A DNA stretch of 8,256 nt from Alphaproteobacteria bacterium (GTDB lineage: Bacteria; Pseudomonadota; Alphaproteobacteria; Rhodobacterales; Rhodobacteraceae). The stretch covers positions 1 through 8,256 of the forward strand of contig RFIR01000468.1 of assembly GCA_003695135.1 (NCBI GenBank). The letters are read 5' to 3'. Under the pieces are notes generated by a model. It did no database searches. It saw only the letters and a list, made by a program, of their open reading frames with translations, and was not told the origin of the DNA. Positions 5,488 through 8,256 of the stretch are shown piece by piece (positions within the stretch are counted from its first letter, which is position 1; every line of letters starts with the position of its first letter). The position numbers and the translations under genes are program-made.

Positions 5488-5518
5488 ATCCTGAACCTTC
5501 CACCTGCTGGAAGGTCAA
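5488..5518 (-). promoter_or_regulatory. CueR/HmrR-type copper-responsive promoter and operator
   Basis: On the minus strand: -35 TTGACC (5518-5513), a 19-bp spacer, and a weak -10 CAGGAT (5493-5488). A perfect dyad ACCTTCCA-N5-TGGAAGGT (5515-5495) overlaps the -35 and fills the spacer. An overlong spacer carrying the operator is the hallmark of MerR-family activators. The ACCTTCC/GGAAGGT half-sites match the known CueR sites, such as E. coli copA, rather than those of MerR or ZntR. Transcription should start about 20 nt upstream of the CcdA-type ATG at 5462. No MerR-family regulator gene is in the window. Gold or silver could also be the inducer, as these share CueR-type sensors. Confidence 0.88.
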
Positions 5519-5561
5519 GGCGCCTGCCATCCGGGTACGCCGCGCGCGCCTCCCCCGCCTC

Positions 5562-5580
5562 CCCGCCTTCGGCCGGCGGG
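5562..5580. terminator. Possible terminator hairpin after the MHS transporter gene
   Basis: CCCGCC and GGCGGG flank a 7-nt loop, starting four bases downstream of the stop of the transporter gene when read on the minus strand. There is no T run, so if it works at all it may be a rho-assisted or weak terminator that separates the gene from the copper-type promoter. Confidence 0.3.
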
Positions 5581-5583
5581 CGC

Positions 5584-6885
5584 TCAGCGCAGCGGTTCGC
5601 GGCTGCGATCGGGGATCAGGGCGAGCACGGCGACGGCGATCGCGGCGGCCACCGTCAGATAGACCGCCGGCGCGGTGGCCAGACCGGTCATCGCCATCAG
5701 GCTGGTGGCGATCATCGGCGTCAGCCCGCCGAACACCCCGACCCCGATATTGAAGGCGACCGAATATCCCGACAGCCGGTCGCGGGCGGGAAACATCTCC
5801 ACGAACAGGGCCGGCCCCGAGCCCAGCGGCACCGCCAGCAGCGCGAAGCCCGCCGCATGGGCGATCAGGACCGGGGCCAGCGCGCCGCCCGAGGCCAGCA
5901 TCCATTCATGCAGCGGCCAGGCGAGCAGCGCCAGGCCGGCAAGCGCCAGCGCGATCCATGTCCGGCGCGCCAGCCAGCGATCGCCCACCACCGCCAGCAG
6001 CGGCATCGCCGGGATCACCAGCACCGTCATCGCGGTGTTGATCGCCAGCGCCGTGCCGCGCTCCATCAGCCCCTGCCCGGACAGCCATTCGGGCAGATAG
6101 ACGAAGACGATATAGAAGCAGCTGCCATAGCTGGCGGCGAAGGCCAGCGCCAGCAGGGTCTCGCGGCGATTGGTGGTGAAGGCCTCCAGCAGCGGCGAGG
6201 TCTCCTCGCGCTGCGCGTGATGGAGGCGGAAGCGCTCCGATTCATGCAGGTTGCGCCGCATCAGTATGGCGGCGGTGCCGATGAGGGCGCCGCCCAGAAA
6301 GGGCAGCCGCCAGCCCCAGGCCGCAAGCGTCTCGGCATCGAAGGCATTGGTCACCAGCGCCGCCGCCCCCACCCCCAGCAGCGAGCCCGACATCGAGCCG
6401 ATATTGGCCCAGCTTCCCACCAGCCCGCGCCGGCCCTCCGGCGCGGTCTCGACCAGATAGGTGGCCGAGGAGGAAAACTCGCCGCCCACCGAGATCCCCT
6501 GCAGGAGCCGCACCGCCACCAGCAGGGCGGGGGCGAGGAGGCCGGCCTGCGCATGGCCCGGCAACAGCCCCAGGAGCAGGGTGGGCAGGGCCATCAGCGC
6601 CACCGAGATCTGCATGGTCCGCGCCCGCCCGTAGCGGTCGCCGAACCAGCCGAAGAAGGCCGCGCCCAGGGGGCGCATCAGGAAGCCGGCGGCGAAGATG
6701 CCATAGGTGGCGATCAGCCCGGCGGTGGGGTTGCCCTGCGGAAAGAACACCGGGGCGATGACGCCGGCCAGATAGCCGTAAAGGGCAAAATCGTACCATT
6801 CGACCACATTGCCGATGAAGCCGGCCATGATCCGGTGGCGCAGCTCCGGCGCCTGCGGGGCGCTGCCCCCTGTCTGCCTCGCCAT
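5584..6885 (-). CDS. MFS transporter of the metabolite:H+ symporter (MHS) family
   Basis: A 433-residue inner-membrane proton symporter with the sequence hallmarks of the MHS branch (KgtP, ProP, ShiA, citrate carriers). Seen: NVVEWYDFALYG (26-37) at helix 1; GWFGDRYGR (79-87), the MFS loop 2-3 signature; RLLQGISVGGEF (126-137); ETAPEGRRG (146-154); GWRLPF (191-196); and FVEMFPARDRLSGYSVAFNI (361-380) with GGLTPMIAT (386-394). Length is normal and the frame is intact. The ATG at 6885 is chosen because GGGAGG lies 5 nt upstream; an ATG at 6903 has no such site. The likely cargo is a carboxylate, betaine or similar small organic molecule, but the sequence does not tell which. A terminator-like hairpin upstream and a separate promoter downstream suggest that it is transcribed alone. 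Only a weak TTGCAA/CATACC pair is visible as its own promoter (6938-6911). Confidence 0.92.
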   Translation of the reverse strand: MARQTGGSAPQAPELRHRIMAGFIGNVVEWYDFALYGYLAGVIAPVFFPQGNPTAGLIATYGIFAAGFLMRPLGAAFFGWFGDRYGRARTMQISVALMALPTLLLGLLPGHAQAGLLAPALLVAVRLLQGISVGGEFSSSATYLVETAPEGRRGLVGSWANIGSMSGSLLGVGAAALVTNAFDAETLAAWGWRLPFLGGALIGTAAILMRRNLHESERFRLHHAQREETSPLLEAFTTNRRETLLALAFAASYGSCFYIVFVYLPEWLSGQGLMERGTALAINTAMTVLVIPAMPLLAVVGDRWLARRTWIALALAGLALLAWPLHEWMLASGGALAPVLIAHAAGFALLAVPLGSGPALFVEMFPARDRLSGYSVAFNIGVGVFGGLTPMIATSLMAMTGLATAPAVYLTVAAAIAVAVLALIPDRSREPLR

Positions 6886-6997
6886 GTCATCCTCCCGACG
6901 CATGTGCCCCGGTATGGGCCGGCAGCGGCATCTTGCAAGCCGAAAGCCGGGCAGGGCGGCGGGCGGTCAGGGCAGCGGCGCGCGGGACGATTGCAGG

Positions 6998-7022
6998 AAA
7001 GCCCGGCGAAGCGCGGCCGGGC
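6998..7022 (-). terminator. Likely intrinsic terminator of the glycosyltransferase unit
   Basis: On the minus strand a 7-bp stem GCCCGGC/GCCGGGC with an 8-nt loop is followed by TTT. It begins six bases after the stop codon at 7028. A second copy of the 5' arm (7027-7021) could make a longer-loop alternative. The T run is short, so the efficiency is uncertain, but position and stem strength fit. Confidence 0.55.
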
Positions 7023-7027
7023 CGGGC

Positions 7028-7726
7028 TCACCCCGGCGCCGGGCCGGCCAGCCGGGCGAGGCATTCCGCGGCATCAGTGAGCGGTTCGCAGGCGCGCGCG
7101 CAGAGCCGGGTGCGGGCGGGGGGGGCGGCGCCGAGATGGAACAGCTCCGCGGTGCCGGCAAGCTCGGCCAGCACCAGCGCCGCGATCTCGGCCGCCTCGC
7201 CGGTCTCGCCCGTCTCGCCGGTCTCGGCCGGCTCCTCCGGCGCCGCCTCTGCCGCCGCGCCGGCGCCGTGCCGCCGGGGCGGGAACAGGCAGGCCAGCCG
7301 GGTCTCGCCGCCCGCCGCGCGCATCAGCGCCAGCGCATCGAGCGGCACCGGCGCCCCGTCGACCAGCACCAGGAAGTCGGGGCGGGCGGCGGCGAGAAAG
7401 CCGCGCAGCTTTTCCAGCACGTACCAGCTGCGGCAGAGCCGGGTGACGGGGTCGTATCCGGGCACGAACATCAGCGTCTCGTCGGCCGACCCCGACAGGC
7501 CGGTGAACACCGCGCCGGGCGGGCAGCGCAGCCCGGGCAGGCCGGGCGGCAGCGCCGCGATCCGCAGCACCTGCAGATCCTCGCGCGCCCGCGCGGCCTG
7601 AAACAGCGCCTGCGCCGCACCGGTGGCGGGATCGCGCGCCCGGCCCTTTGCCCCGCCCTTTCCCGCCGCCGCGGGGGCGGCAAGGCGGGGATGGCCGGGG
7701 CCGATGATGACCAGCCGCCGGCTCAC
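7028..7726 (-). CDS. Small protein resembling a GT-B glycosyltransferase N-terminal half
   Basis: A 232-residue protein, coupled to the preceding glycosyltransferase by a GTGA overlap. I do not recognise a full family. The N-terminal strand RRLVIIGPGHPR (3-14), a glycine-rich segment, TGAAQALFQAARAREDLQVL (35-54), and LRGFLAAARPDFLVLVDGAP (107-126) follow the usual order of the first Rossmann half of GT4-type enzymes: strand, acceptor-side helix, then a rP-D-hydrophobic strand. The second half, with the E-x7-E donor site, is missing, so it may be truncated, degenerate or a partner subunit. Residues 150-180 form a low-complexity Ala/Glu/Gly linker with a tandem ETG repeat. The longer frame from 7960 is rejected because its first part is the shadow of the upstream gene. 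No signal peptide or membrane helix is obvious, so it is presumably cytosolic, acting with its neighbour in glycan assembly (inference from overlap). Confidence 0.6.
   Translation of the reverse strand: MSRRLVIIGPGHPRLAAPAAAGKGGAKGRARDPATGAAQALFQAARAREDLQVLRIAALPPGLPGLRCPPGAVFTGLSGSADETLMFVPGYDPVTRLCRSWYVLEKLRGFLAAARPDFLVLVDGAPVPLDALALMRAAGGETRLACLFPPRRHGAGAAAEAAPEEPAETGETGETGEAAEIAALVLAELAGTAELFHLGAAPPARTRLCARACEPLTDAAECLARLAGPAPG
7199..7225 (-). repeat. Three tandem 9-bp units coding (Glu-Thr-Gly)3
   Basis: Three 9-nt units (GCCGGTCTC, GCCCGTCTC, GCCGGTCTC on the plus strand) encode ETGETGETG at residues 168-176 of the small glycan protein. Change in copy number would keep the frame, so the repeat could vary in length between strains without breaking the gene. 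Confidence 0.7.
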
Positions 7727-8256
7727 GCCGCCTGCCCCGCCCCGGCATGGCGTTCGGTGAACAGGCAGCGGTTGAACAGCATCGCGCCCGCCGCCGGCCC
7801 CGGCCCGTCCCCGCCCGAGCCGCGGCCTTCCAGATGGATCAGCCGCAGCGCCGGGTCGCACAGGATCTCGGCCCCCGCCGCGCGGGCGCGCAGGCAGAAA
7901 TCGGCATCCTCGTAATAGGCAAGGACATAATCCTCCGACAGCCCGCCCAGCTCGCGCCACAGCGCGCGGGGGATCAGCATGAAGCTGCCGGTCACCGCCT
8001 CCACCGCCTGCGGGGCGTCGGGCTGCAGGAGCGCCGGCGCCCCCTTCAGCGGGTGATCGACCCTCAGCAGCACCGGGGCGAACAGCGGCGGCGCCGGCGG
8101 GGCGGGCCGGATCACCGCATCGCGCAGGATGGTCATGCCTGCATGCATCACCGCCCCGTCGGCGTAATGCAGATGCCCGCCGAGGATGGTCTTCGGCCCC
8201 AGCCCCTCCACCCGCGCGGCCAGCGCCTCCCAGTCGGTGTCGGGGCGGGCGAAGAC
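7723..8256 (-). CDS. Family 2 glycosyltransferase, C-terminal part (5' end beyond window)
   Basis: The frame stays open to the window edge, giving 177 residues. It carries the second half of a GT2 (GT-A fold) domain: HYADGAVMHAGMTI (residues 31-44 of the visible part), VTGSFMLIPRALWRELGGLSE around 90-110, then YYEDADFCLRARAAG, whose ED-D-clR pattern is the acceptor-site/catalytic-base region of rhamnosyl- and galactofuranosyl-type GT2 enzymes, and a closing HLEG near the donor-site edge. The donor-binding N-terminal half, with its first DxD, lies outside. It should transfer a sugar from a nucleotide donor to a growing surface glycan at the cytosolic side of the inner membrane. The TGA overlaps the GTG of the next gene by four bases. 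A start codon inside the visible part (GTG 8211) is not needed, since coding continues upstream. Confidence 0.88.
   Translation of the reverse strand, partial: VFARPDTDWEALAARVEGLGPKTILGGHLHYADGAVMHAGMTILRDAVIRPAPPAPPLFAPVLLRVDHPLKGAPALLQPDAPQAVEAVTGSFMLIPRALWRELGGLSEDYVLAYYEDADFCLRARAAGAEILCDPALRLIHLEGRGSGGDGPGPAAGAMLFNRCLFTERHAGAGQAA

Noticed and set aside
5449..7080. 543-codon plus-strand frame
   Set aside because: Antisense to the MHS transporter, rich in Arg/Gln/His/Gly, with no family features.

Overview
The window is GC-rich (around 70% in coding parts). The codon use, the family mix and the two GTGA stop-start overlaps suggest an alphaproteobacterium, probably of the Rhodobacteraceae or a related group; this is an inference from composition and protein style, not a taxonomic proof. 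All seven genes that I accept lie on the minus strand. The long plus-strand open frames are antisense shadows caused by the high GC.

Read in the direction of transcription (right to left), the window opens with the end of a family 2 glycosyltransferase (8256-7723). A small protein that resembles the N-terminal half of a GT-B glycosyltransferase overlaps it by four bases (7726-7028). A GC hairpin with a short T run (7022-6998) closes this unit. A metabolite:H+ symporter of the major facilitator superfamily (6885-5584) follows as a separate gene.

Next comes a compact two-gene unit: a six-helix CcdA/DsbD-type membrane protein with two conserved cysteines (5462-4791), and a 12-helix-type MFS permease (4794-3544) whose GTG start overlaps the stop of the first gene. 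Its promoter (5518-5488) is nearly a textbook CueR/HmrR copper-sensor promoter: TTGACC, a 19-bp spacer filled by an ACCTTCCA/TGGAAGGT dyad, and a weak -10. The sequence therefore predicts copper (or gold/silver) induction of a thiol-redox membrane protein plus an exporter or importer. A GMC-type flavoprotein with a CxxCxxCxxxCP cluster (3449-1896) follows after 94 bp and has a very strong ribosome binding site. The last gene, a WbpA-like UDP-N-acetylglucosamine 6-dehydrogenase (1187-1), runs off the left edge. The glycosyltransferase and the dehydrogenase at the two ends, and probably the GMC protein, point to a surface-polysaccharide locus interrupted by transport and metal-response genes.

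The least explained part is the 708-bp gap between the dehydrogenase and the GMC gene (1188-1895). Its central part drops to about one third GC and holds an unusually dense set of repeats: four copies of a GTTTCGCRGGGGTCTCT-like element in both orientations, three copies of an AATCAACAGT element (two of them forming a perfect 19-bp inverted repeat), a third pair built on CGCGCGTAAARTAATTA, and two short hairpins. It could be a complex control region for the polysaccharide gene or the remains of small non-autonomous mobile elements. I found no known system that matches it.
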